NCBI GenBank assembly: GCA_004802705.1
Contig: SGPL01000122.1
Location: forward strand, 1-64,000
Direction: 5' to 3'
Length of the DNA stretch: 64,000 nucleotides
Source: Bondarzewia mesenterica
Taxonomy: Eukaryota > Basidiomycota > Agaricomycetes > Russulales > Bondarzewiaceae
This document shows, piece after piece, positions 46,775 through 56,480 of this stretch. The notes below the pieces were generated by a model. It did no database searches, was not told the DNA's origin, and was given only the letters and a program-made list of their open reading frames with translations. Position 1 is the first letter of the stretch; every line of letters starts with the position of its first letter. A program made the translations under genes and the position numbers.

Positions 46775-47020
46775 AAGAATCTTAAAAACCCATCCGAGCA
46801 GACTCGATGGTGATCCCAAGCGGCTTAACCAGGCTCAAAAATGCCTCTGGTCTGCTCGTACTGCCACTCATCTCCACAATAACGCTGTTCTCACTAACCC
46901 CAATGGTGTGCACACCGAACCGGCTCGCGAGGGTATGAGTTGATTGAGTTGATGGAGATGCTGGAGATGCATCCGAAGTGCATCGCTCGGGGTAAGCAGC
47001 GCAGGGATTTGGCTCTCAGG
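46775..47020 (-). pseudogene. Acetolactate synthase regulatory subunit, C-terminal fragment
   Basis: On the minus strand, 'LTPSDALRMHLQHLHQLNQL' (about 47,000-46,940) is followed, after a frameshift, by 'GVSENSVIVEMSGSTSRPEA' and 'FLSLVKPLGITIESARMGF' and a stop at about 46,780. The blocks 'VDVSENSVIVEL', 'SRV(D/E)AFLSLLKPFG' and 'ESARTG' are the C-terminus of ILV6/IlvN-type subunits, which give valine feedback control to acetolactate synthase in mitochondria. Only the last ~80 residues are present, and both ACT-domain parts upstream are lacking. It is not functional. Confidence 0.65.
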
Positions 47021-47214
47021 CGAGGAAGAGGGGATGGGATCACCAAGGCCGCTGTGCTCGAACTTGAGCGCTAACGCCATCTGACATTTGAGCTTGCTCT
47101 GTTCGTTGCACGCTGCGGTTGCGCGGCAACGACACGACTCGTGTGAACTTCGAACTGTGAAGGTCCGCCGAGTAATCCCAGGCGCCTACAACCCCGCCAG
47201 TACCCTCGCCATGG

Positions 47215-47400
47215 CTGTCTTGCCCCGTCATGTTGAAATGACGGAGCTGGGGGCATGCTGGATGAGCGCGACCCGCCGTCTTGAAGCAACGAAGCTTGGA
47301 ATATGCTGGGCGAGCTCGAAGCCCCATCGTGCTGAAACGACAGGGCTAAGGATGGGGAAGATGAGCACGAACTGACATTGTGGTGAAACGGTTGGTCCGG
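47215..47400 (-). repeat. ~55-bp minisatellite, array 1
   Basis: On the minus strand, about three units of the type GTCGTTTCA(A/G)CACGATGG, GGCTTCGAGCTCGCCCAGC, then a short linker. The same unit occurs on the plus strand at 48,205-48,345 and 48,665-48,845. Apparent proteins here with repeated 'RRVALIQHAPSSVIS'-like words are repeat translations. Confidence 0.6.
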
Positions 47401-47659
47401 AGATGTACTGGGGAAAGAAAGAGTGCACGCTGTGTCGGAACAGCAAGCTGGAAGTGTGTATGATACCTATGTAACATTGTTAGTATGTAGACAAAATGTA
47501 TACACTTACCTCGAATTTCCTCGTTTTCACTCTCCTTCGCACCTCCCAGTTGTTGGCTCCGTGTTGAGAGCTATCCATGGGCGCACCGGGACGATGAGGG
47601 TTTTGAGCAGGTGAGAGAGTTGAGAGAGTTGAGTTCGGTAGAGAGAGCGCGTAAGAATG

Positions 47660-47826
47660 TAGTTCGACTAGAATGCAGAGACTAGAAATCTTACCGGTAA
47701 ATATGCTTACCGGTTAACCGGTGAAGAAAATCTACAGAGAAAATGAAGCGAGCATAGTCGTCAGTTTCTTACCAATTTCTAATGAGACTAGTCGCGACTC
47801 TAATGACGATTTGTAGTCCGACTATG
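47660..47826 (+). mobile_element. MITE-like repeat, copy 2
   Basis: Shares the core CTTACCGGTAAAT-T-CTTACC and GGTTAACCGGTGAA with copy 1 at 45,826-45,978 and has similar imperfect inverted ends (TAGTTCGACTAGAA at the left, TAGTCCGACTATG at the right). The two copies bracket the exonuclease and acetolactate synthase fragments. Confidence 0.5.
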
Positions 47827-48204
47827 GCAACGATTACCTTGCTTGCAAGGTTTATTGCCCCCTCATAATTGTGCCAGGCACCGAGCAACCTGGTACATAT
47901 GTGCAAACAAAAACAGCCCTTTCGGACTTTCAAAAAAGTTGTAACTGCACCTAGCGTCTTGTCGACGCTCGGAGGCACGCACAGCGTTGTCGACTGGACG
48001 AAAGTCACCCAATATTCTCCAGCCCGCCGTCTCGATACTGCGGGCCCTCGCGCTCACACATCATGTCTCCAAAGTCATGCATGTCTTGTCTTACTGACGT
48101 TTTTACTTTACAGATTCATTGACATTCTCATCTATTCCCAGCCTGCCAACACTGTCACAGGTACTAATGTGATGGGTTGCAGGATTTCACAACCTTGGGG
48201 CTGC

Positions 48205-48345
48205 GCACTCACCCACATCCCTGCCTAGTCGTTTCAACACGATGGCGCTTCGCCCCACATCCAGTCCCGTTGTTCCAACATAACGGGCCTGCACACTCGC
48301 CCACCACGCCCTCAGTCCCGTCGTTCCAACACGATAGGAACCCAC
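48205..48345 (+). repeat. ~55-bp minisatellite, array 2
   Basis: Units of the type CCCGTCGTTCCAACACGATA with GCACTCGCCCACCACGCCCT between them, about two and a half copies. Abuts the ankyrin-repeat remnant on its right. Same family as 47,215-47,400 and 48,665-48,845. Confidence 0.55.
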
Positions 48346-48660
48346 TGCAGGCGGCATCATCTCGTGGCCATGAGGCCGTCGTGCGACTGCTGCTGGAGAA
48401 TGGCACGGATATCAACGCACAGGGAGGAGAGTATGGCAGGCGGCGGCATCTCACGGTGACGAGTCGATCCTGCTGTTGGAGAAGGGTGTGGACATCGACG
48501 CGCAGGGAGGAGAGTACGGAAATGCACTGCAGACAGTGTCAGGAAACGGTAATGAGTCACTCGTGAAGCTGCTGCTGGAGAAGAGCACTGACTCTAATGC
48601 ACAGGGAGGATACTTCGGCAACGCACTGCCGGCGGCGTCGGTGCACGGTCGTCGCGACCT
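48346..48660 (+). pseudogene. Ankyrin-repeat fragment
   Basis: The plus strand reads 'NPLQAASSRGHEAVVRLLLE' and 'NGTDINAQGGEYG'. After a deletion and frame change come 'QAAASHGDESILLLEKGVDI' and 'DAQGGEYGNALQTVSGNGNE', then 'SLVKLLLEKSTDSNAQGGYF' and 'GNALPAASVHG'. These are near-identical ~33-residue ankyrin units with the 'INAQGGEYGNALQAAS' linker typical of fungal NACHT-ankyrin proteins. Three to four units remain, one shortened by about three codons with loss of frame. Both ends run directly into the ~55-bp minisatellite. No NACHT or effector domain is present. Confidence 0.7.
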
Positions 48661-48664
48661 GCCA

Positions 48665-48845
48665 GGGTGTCGCGCTCACCCATCACGCCTCTTCCCCGTC
48701 TTTTCAGCACGACGGNGCTTCGCGCTCGCCTACTACGCCCCCTGCCCCGTCATTCTAACCCGTGCTCGCCCACTTCGCTCCACCACGCCCCCTGCCCTCA
48801 CCCTCGCCATCTCGACATGGCAAGGGGCCGTCTTCGCTTACATGT
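48665..48845 (+). repeat. ~55-bp minisatellite, array 3
   Basis: Units with CCCGTC-TTTCAGCACGACGG, GCTTCGCGCTCGCC and CTACGCCCCCTGCCCCGTC, about three copies with variation. It directly follows the ankyrin fragment, so the two arrays enclose it. Confidence 0.55.
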
Positions 48846-49382
48846 CCCCGTTCTTGCCGTTCTGACACCACTGAGTTTTCTCGTCACAAGCTGAATCCGC
48901 GCGCTCCTGCCGTCTGCTACTGCGCGTCCCCGTCTTCTGAAATAGGAGCGCATAGTGCGTCATTGAATCCTCTTAGTGCCCTTGTTCCTGCACGTACAAA
49001 TGGCACCTGCCATGCCAGCATCAGCTGTTGGCAGGACGAAGAGCAATTCTCACCGTAATGCTGCGCCATAAATATGCGCATGCACATTATCGCCTTGCCC
49101 GTTCCGTCTGACTGGCATTGGGGATGAACCTGGTTCATCCATATCACCCGGGGGGAGGGGGGGAAGTCGCGTTGCTTTTAATAAGCTATTTCATACTGTA
49201 CAAATATAATACAAAATGTTTATCTCCCACAGTCAGACCTTATAAACAAAGCAGAAGACAGTCATTCTGCAAAATGTGAAAAAGTTCGTGGGGGATTTCG
49301 CAAGCAAGGTTGCTGTCGACGCAGTCGGCGCTCCCCTAGTTCTGGGGGGGGGTCAAAATGGCCCTTTTGTCGTCTATAAGTA

Positions 49383-49405
49383 ACGATTCCCTAATCGGGA
49401 ATCGT
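49383..49405. promoter_or_regulatory. 9-bp perfect palindrome upstream of the methyltransferase gene
   Basis: ACGATTCCC-TAATC-GGGAATCGT: two perfect 9-bp arms around 5 bp, about 190 bp upstream of the start codon at 49,591. A TCTATAAGTA box lies just to the left (about 49,373). It could be a binding site for a dimeric regulator or the core of a small repeat, as GGGAATCGTAAC also occurs at about 46,088. Confidence 0.35.
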
Positions 49406-49590
49406 AACAAGCTTTAAGTATCCTCTTGACTCTTGAAAGTACCATTCAAGTCCACTGATTGTAAACCGAACCACATCTTCATCAAAACCACGATCTGTTC
49501 AATCTTCACACATCACTGGAATCTGCAGTCTTGAACCACTGCCGTACTCGAATTGCACGAGGATAGGCCAGGATTCACCCTAAACCTAGT

Positions 49591-52500
49591 ATGCCTCCAA
49601 GTCGCGTTCATCGCAACACAGCATGGGATGTCAGCTTTCCTGGTGAAGCCCCCTCCTCTGTACCAGAGAAGCGCAAAATAGGTGCTGTCCTTGATCAACA
49701 AGTGTGCATCCGTCGTTGAGATAATGCTCCCAAATGTGACTGACTGCATGTGCAAACGTTCTCTATGCAGCCCGACACTCGTCTGGGTGGAGATGGTGAT
49801 GCTAGTTCATCGATGCAACCTGCACAACCTGGTCTGTATTTTTTATGTTCGTCATGATGAAAGCTTATCATGGAAGAGGGTCTCAGTCGTTCGATATTCG
49901 CATAGACCAGACGAGATTGTCGAGCAACGCGATACTATCGTCCTCGGAGAGGATTTTCCGGATGACGATGACGATGATGATGATGGAGATCAGGAAATCC
50001 CTATCCGACTGCTGTCTGATTTCTGCATCTTCGATACCACACGGGATAATGCAATGGTGTCTCTCCTCNGGGAGCTGGACGATCTCTCTGGACGGAATTT
50101 CCAGGCCGCAGGTATCGTAATGCCGTATTTTCTCAACGAAGAGGATGCGGGTCAAGAGGAGGATGATGACGAAGATGACGTGCCGTTGAGGCTGAGGCTG
50201 AGCAAGGTGAATGGATGGACTATCGACTACGCTAAGGCTGACGAGTGAGTGGTTTCGCCGTTATATGAGCGCGTGGAAAACAACCCGAGTTACTCATGCC
50301 AACAGTCCCATATACATTAAGACCCAGCATGCTTGGTATATTCTCGTTGAACCGTCGCGAGAGTATCGCCCTTTTTACCACCCTTTCTACCGAACACACA
50401 AGATGGTGCAGATCATCTTATCCTCTGCCCTCGGAGACCGAACGAAGACATATAGACAGTTCATCCAATCTCTTGCTGTGAAGGTCGATGATATACTCCG
50501 CGGCCCATTCAAAATCAAAGATATTGAATATGCAGTATGCGTCTTTCTTTCTTCTCTCCGGCTTCTTGCAAATCGCCCTTTACCAGAAACCACTGATTGC
50601 CGTGGCAGTCGCAGAACAGGACAACGCCCAAGGCCTTCTTTCCCTTCCCCTGATCAGGCATATTCTCGAAGGACAAAACCTCGACCTGCCACTGTCTCAA
50701 GGTTCTTCAGCCTCCCAACATCGGCGCGGGCGTCCAAGTCCTCTGGAAGGTATCGCACTCGGGAACCTCGACCTGGCTGTACTGCGTCCCGAGAACCAAA
50801 ATCAAACCCAAATCACGCCGCTCATCTCCATGCTCACGACTGGGCTCTTTCAGGGGCAGCTGGCCGTGGTAGGTGCGCCGCTCAAGACACCAACGAAGGG
50901 TGAGCAGAAGCGCAGGTGCGATAATGAATATGCGCTTGTGGTCCAATTCGTTCGCACGGCGCTGGAAGATAAAAAGCCAATACGATCGAGGCCGGAGTGG
51001 AGGCGGAAGCCTAGGTCGCCGTGGTTGAATACTGTCAGAGTTGGTGATGCCGTATATTCAGTGAGTTAAAACATTACATCCATGTCCTAGTCCTGATATC
51101 AATCGATCGAGCTGTCCAGATAGGTGATGTCGTAGTTGTCCCCATCGGCTGCGAGATTGGCGAACAGAGACCTGCAATCGAGTTGCCAAACGGCCCCGAG
51201 GACGTCCCGCCCACGGCCAGGATAGCGGATTATTTCTGGTACGCAATGTGTTGAGGTATACCCTGTACTCGCTGAAGGTTGCACAGGTTTGGCAAAATTG
51301 TTTTCATAAGCGGCGAGTATAACACCGTCCATATTCGATGGTTCGAACACAGCTCGAAGACATTCTTAGGCGAGATTTCGGACGCGCGAGAACTGTTCCT
51401 CACGTATGTCTGCGACACCCTCGACTTGCAGTTGATCGCCGGTAAAGTGAGCGTTGTGCATCTGTCCACGGATGCGAAACCGCCTCCGCCTGACGAGAAA
51501 GCTGGTGACTATTTTTGCAAGTGAATTCGCTTTCTTTATATCATTATCCTTCTTGCTCTAATCACTCACAGGCTCCTATACCATAAACGCTTCAGTTGTT
51601 TCGTCGAGCCTCCTGATTCGTCCGCCGTTGATGGCGATGACCCACCTGATAACTGCCATAACTGTCTTGTCCGTGCGCAGGAGGATTTGGGTTCGTATGG
51701 TCAGGAGATCAAAGACGGTGTAGCGTATATGGGTATCAACTTTCACGTTGACGACTTCGTCCTTATACGCTCGCAGGACGAAGGGCCGTGCAAGATAGGT
51801 CAGATTCGCCGCATTAAATTCCCCCACCACCTTTCCCAAGATGAGTCTGTTATGATCACCGTCACCTTATTTGGCAGCTTCAGCCAAATTGGTCATATTC
51901 TCCCGCCCGATGTTCTCAAAGAGGAGGTGCGTCGCAGGATGTCTGCTATCTGTTTTCTTCTTCTGACTCCTCGTACAGCAACAACTCTTTGCTACGGATG
52001 AACGGTACCGATTCCCTCTGGAGCATATCATCCGAGTAGTTTATGTAGTGCACATCGAGACTATGCCTAACTATGCTCGATGGTGCACTCAGTCCCCCGA
52101 TCACTTCTATGTCCGCTTTCACTTCCCCGACCTGAAACCGATTTCATGGGCGCTGCGAAAGTCCCTTCAATATGAGGACTTGTATGTCTGCATTCCGTGT
52201 TTCCAGGCAAGGTTCGCCCATGTGATGCGTCTGAGGGAGTACGAGAAGGAGACAGGCAAGANGCCTCTTCGAATATTTGACCCCTTTGCAGGCGTTGGNG
52301 CNTTTTCACTGAGCTTAGAAAGTGNCGGCGGCATGNAGACCACCCATGCNATTGAGATTTCTCCTAGTGCAGCTATTACGCTGAAGTAAGTCCTCTAATT
52401 GACTTATTGTGATTCAANGCTGAGGTTATCTCAGGAATAATTCCCCTTCGACCACCNTCTACAACCAATGCTCGAANGAGGTTCTTCGCTATGCCATCCG

Positions 52501-54214
52501 TCGGCACGAGCTTGGTTCTGAAGATGTNCTGCGGGATCTCCNTAATAAGAAGCCCCTACCCCCACCTCCAAAGCCTGGTGATTTTGACTGTATTNCTGCC
52601 GGATTCCCCTGGTAATTGTCCAGTCAGATTATCTCCAATGACTACACATCATTCATCGCGGCTCGTTCGCAGTCAGCCACAATCAACCTTAAATAGATTT
52701 CAGAAGGCAAACGACNTCAAGAGTCATCTTATCTTAAATTTGTTGTCTTGGGTCGACTTTTTGCGANCGAAATACTGTGTCTTCGAAAACGTCGAGGGGT
52801 TTCTCAGATACAGGCCCAAGGCCACGCAGGTGGACAGCTATCGTGTCGAGGGTGGTATCGAGATGGGAGGGTTGCGGTTTCTGGTTCACNCAATGCTGAC
52901 TATGAAGTTAGTATCAATTCTTCACGTATGTCACCTTTCTAACGTTCCCCAATAGTTATCANGTCCGTTTCGCACTGCTGCAGGCCNGCCACTATGGCAC
53001 TCCACAAACTCGTGTGCAGTTCTTCCTGATCGCCGCTAAGCAGGGGCACNTCTTGCCTGATTTCCCACAGCCGACNCATGATTTCCCACAAGGACAAACA
53101 CTTGAAATAAAATTCCNGAANGGTCACGCCATCCGACNCATCACAACAGNGAAGGGAACGGCGCCATTCCCTTTTGTGACAATTGACGATGCAATAGGCG
53201 ATTTACNACGGTTTGATTGGCACGTTCTCTTATATTTCATGACAATTGAAGTAGCTCATAACCTACATAGGGAAAATCCAAAATACATTCGCGACCCAAC
53301 AAAGAAGTCATCACAGGACCGAGAGCGTGCGAGGACTTTTCCGGCTATTCGTTGTGAAAAGACTCACTCGTTTGTCNGAGTCTCGGGAGTGAAGCCTTAT
53401 TTNAGCAATCCCAAGACTACTTTTCAAGAGCGATGCCGGGTCAAACACACCACTGATTTACAGCACATCACTCGAGTGTTGAAAGCATCTGACATCGAAN
53501 GGCAAGTGCCTAATGCGACTGCAGAGGACATCTTAGATCTNATCCATTGTCCTCNAACAGGGTAGTCAATATACCCCTCNAACCTAATGCTGATTACAGG
53601 AGTATGTCCTGCAGCAGTGCCGCCCTTCTATAACTGATCATGTCTGTTAGCATTGCCGCAACATCTCTGGCGGTGGCAGTTCGCAAATCCAGTCTCAGCA
53701 ATTGCAAGAGGAGGATTCCGACCAGGTACGTGCTGTTTCACAGTTTCAGATATAAATGCGTTGAATTGATATATTTTCTTGGCCAGGCATGTACGGCNGA
53801 CTCGATCAGGATGGTTTCTTCCACACAACGGTGANGAACGTGACACCCACTNCTAAGCAGAGCTTTGTTTTACATCCATACGTGAGCCCTGCGCTGTTTT
53901 CTGACTGTCGTGCAATGGCCGAAACGAGTTTTGCTTTTTGGTTAGTGCAAGCGCATNGTGACCGTTCGTGAATTGGCCAGATCTCAAGGATTCCCCGACT
54001 GCTTTACATTNCATTCAATTAATAACGATATTGTACAGGCAAGTATATTCCTCATTCTCACAAGAAGACACCNGCTTACTGACCTTCTCAGATGCATCGG
54101 CAGATAGGCAATGCGGTCGCATGGCCTGTTGGTGCTGCTTTNNGACGGGAACTGAAGGATGCAGTGTTCAAGAAGTGGCTTCAAGACAGGGAAGACATCA
54201 TCTATGTGGAATGA
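49591..54214 (+). CDS. Dnmt1-type DNA (cytosine-5) methyltransferase with BAH domains
   Basis: Transfers a methyl group from S-adenosylmethionine to cytosine in DNA. My model has 18 exons: 49,591-49,701; 49,771-49,831; 49,887-50,244; 50,306-50,534; 50,587-51,060; 51,120-51,238; 51,287-51,520; 51,572-51,926; 51,979-52,385; 52,435-52,611; 52,673-52,906; 52,956-53,219; 53,271-53,501; 53,561-53,601; 53,651-53,725; 53,787-53,881; 53,946-54,038; 54,092-54,214. All phases agree, giving 1,226 residues, a usual size. An acidic stretch and an RFD-like region ('DDPIYIKTQHAWYIL', ~177) are followed by two BAH-like domains (~400-510 and ~560-700) and the catalytic domain: motif I 'FDPFAGVGAFS' (~746), motif IV 'GFPCQ' (~842, Cys codon split by an intron), 'ENV' (~880), 'QTRVQF' (~936, usually QxRxR), 'HRQIGNAV' (~1187). 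Three introns need GC donors. About 35 ambiguous bases fall in exons; none forces a stop. The first intron could instead be coding with two TGA stops. Confidence 0.85.
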
Positions 54215-54362
54215 CCCATGTCCTGAAGTANGGCAGCCAGAAGCAACNGATGTCGATGAACAGCTTTGAACATTAGCTAACTATTATCTGAAGTCCCGCT
54301 CTATAATGTATATTCNGACATCTTTAGTCAATGTCATATCACAGTACTTAGGGGATCGTACA

Positions 54363-55981
54363 CTAAGCTCCATCCTCTTGGGGATCAGACTCAATATCAA
54401 CTAGTATCCTGCCCTCCTCAACCATTTCTCCCTTGGCGCAGTTGACAACCTTGATGACGCCATCCACCTCCGCCCTCAGCACCGTCTCCGTCTTCATACT
54501 CTCCAGCACCACAACTAGTTGTCCTTTTGAAATCTTGTCACCCACTCTCACCTTTACCTCCACAACNAAACTCGGCATCGGCTGATTTCTCNGCTGAACG
54601 GAACAATCCCTCTCCCAGAGACTAACAGTAGCTAACAGTATCTCCCATCTGATCTGAAAATACCTGTACCTCGACATGCCTAGGGCGCTCAATGTATTTC
54701 TCCACCAAGACTGTGGCGTCGCCNAATCCCTTGAGTGACTCCCATTGGGCAGATTCGAGGGACTCGAAGAAGATCGCCNGAGAATGCACAGTCCGCATAC
54801 CCTTACCACCACCACCATGCACAGCTTTGATAAGAACAGGAAAACCTAAAAGGAAAGGCATTAAGAGGGTGGACCGTATGCAATNGAAGAAAAAAGCATA
54901 CCGATTTTCTGTGCTTCTTCAAAGAGGTCCTGGGGATCTTGATTACTTCCGTGATAGCCTGGAACACATGGCACTCCGGCATCTAATAAGTTTCAGATAT
55001 AGAAATGACAAAAATCNTAGACGATATTGTTCAGTGATCCCAGTGTTCAGGAAGGGTGAGGAGCAGCATCGTACAGGACATGATTGTCTTTGATTCGCTA
55101 AATATACAGGAATAATAATTGAAAAAGCGGTTGAATTATTCNTCTGTATCACAAGCGCANCTCTTGGAGCCCATGCTAACAATTGCATTCGCAGGAGGGC
55201 CAATAAAGACAATGCCTTCCTTGGCAAGCTGCTGAGCAAACTTTGCGTTCTCNCTCAGGAATCCATACCTGTTCNGAAAAAAGGTCATAAACTCCATTCC
55301 AGAAGATAATGCGTTGGATTACCCGGGATGAACGGCCTATACAGCCCAGATGGTTAATCCAACCTGNGAGGCCAATAAACGCACACGAAAAAAATCNCAC
55401 CTGGGCGCCACTACGATGGCAAACTTCAATAATCTTGTCCATACGAAGCTGAAAGGCATTCCCTTGAGCAAATAAATTCGCAGATATAATGTTGNATCNC
55501 TGAACCCACATAGCTCTCGGACGACGGNGCAGGACCAATGCAATANGCTTCGTCNGCCTTCAAATANGATTCAGTATCTCGCAAACAGAATCTGGANGAC
55601 GAGTCATACCAGTTGGACATGCAGTGAATCTGCGTCGACTTCACTATACACCGCAACTGTCCTAATCCCAAGTTTCTTGGCCGTACNAATGACGCGACAA
55701 GCGATCTCTCCTCTTCATGAATAGCCGTCAGAATGACGCGTGACAGCAACATTTAAAAAGGTTTTCACACCTATTTGNGATGAGAATCTTGTCAAAGTGA
55801 GATTTCCTACTGGCAGATGTCTTGGCTGAAAGGTTTCCTGCTGCATTTGTTGAGCTTCANGCTATCACTTGATTAGGGTCTAGAAATTGCGCTCACCAGC
55901 TGCAGTAGCGAACCCGAGGGACATCTTACCTCCTTCTGCATGCAGAACATTCCTAATGTACTCACGAAGTCCCAGAAGCAT
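54363..55981 (-). pseudogene. Methylcrotonyl-CoA carboxylase alpha subunit, collapsed copy
   Basis: The intact enzyme is the biotin carboxylase plus biotin-carrier subunit for leucine breakdown in mitochondria. Minus-strand exons read in order: a Ser/Ala/Lys-rich presequence, 'FDKILIANRGEIACRVI', 'TAKKLGIRTVAVYSEVDADS', 'ADEAYCIGPAPSSESY', 'DKIIEVCHRSGAQAVHPGYG', '[20 protein letters not shown]', 'AGVPCVPGYHG', '[20 protein letters not shown]' (ATP-grasp glycine loop) and '[20 protein letters not shown]'. Near 54,640 a 10-bp tandem duplication (TACTGTTAGC) puts a stop after 'GDTVS'. In the other frame 'WERDCSVQ-RNQ' joins directly to 'PMPS-VVEVKVRVGDKISKG' and 'VLESMKTETVLRAEVDG', the biotin domain. 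Some 400 residues between are absent. Canonical splice sites suggest recent loss. Confidence 0.75.
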
Positions 55982-56149
55982 TTCTATCNTCTTGATGCCA
56001 ATCACCCAGAGCTCGGACAAAATGATCATGCACTCCTGAACTCAGTTTCGACCTAGTACCAGCTCGGTTGACCCCTGCATTATACAATCTCACCGTTTAT
56101 TATANGTATGGTAAACCCCTCNTTGACTTTGTTCGCNTTCCAGTCCGNT

Positions 56150-56480
56150 ATTCAAACGCAATTGTGACCTCGCATAAANTTGCGGCCTGCGCATTGGATG
56201 CGGTATTGCTCACTTGCCTACTCGCCTTGTTGGGATTTAGATAGNGACGCCTTGGCTGTCATTGCNGCCCTTGCCATTATAGCCCCCATGTCTGCATCAA
56301 TTGTGTATGGCTTACTCGCTATCACGTTTCTCTTCATCGCTCTGTACTGTAGTCTGAATCATGATTCCGTGCCTCTCCCTCCTGGTCTCAAGTCATAGCT
56401 GAGTCTGGGAAACATGAAGGACATGAAGACAGAGCAACTCTGGTTGACCACGAGCGAGTGGGCAAATAAGTATGGTATGT
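56150..56480 (+). pseudogene. Cytochrome P450 N-terminal fragment
   Basis: A hydrophobic segment ('ALAIIAPMSASIVYGLLAIT' then 'FLFIALYCSLNHD') is followed by 'SVPLPPGLKS', an in-frame TAG at about 56,396, then 'LSLGNMKDMKTEQLWLTTSE' and 'WANKYG' before a GTATGT donor at 56,475. Membrane anchor, P-P-G-P-type hinge, G-N and W-x-x-(Y/K)YG is the N-terminal signature of microsomal P450s. The TAG stands where a Gln or Trp codon would continue the frame. I found no later exon (no E-x-x-R, no heme Cys loop) up to 57.4 kb, so it appears truncated. Confidence 0.5.

Noticed and set aside
47040..47446. Overlapping Arg/Ala-rich frames on both strands
   Set aside because: They are translations of the ~55-bp minisatellite in several frames, with repeated words and no domain.
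50211..50903. 230-codon frame continuing from the methyltransferase exon 4
   Set aside because: After 50,534 it reads through an intron and then in the wrong frame of exon 5; the spliced model keeps family motifs and phases.
54692..55093. Plus-strand frame of 133 codons
   Set aside because: Antisense shadow of the carboxylase exons on the minus strand.
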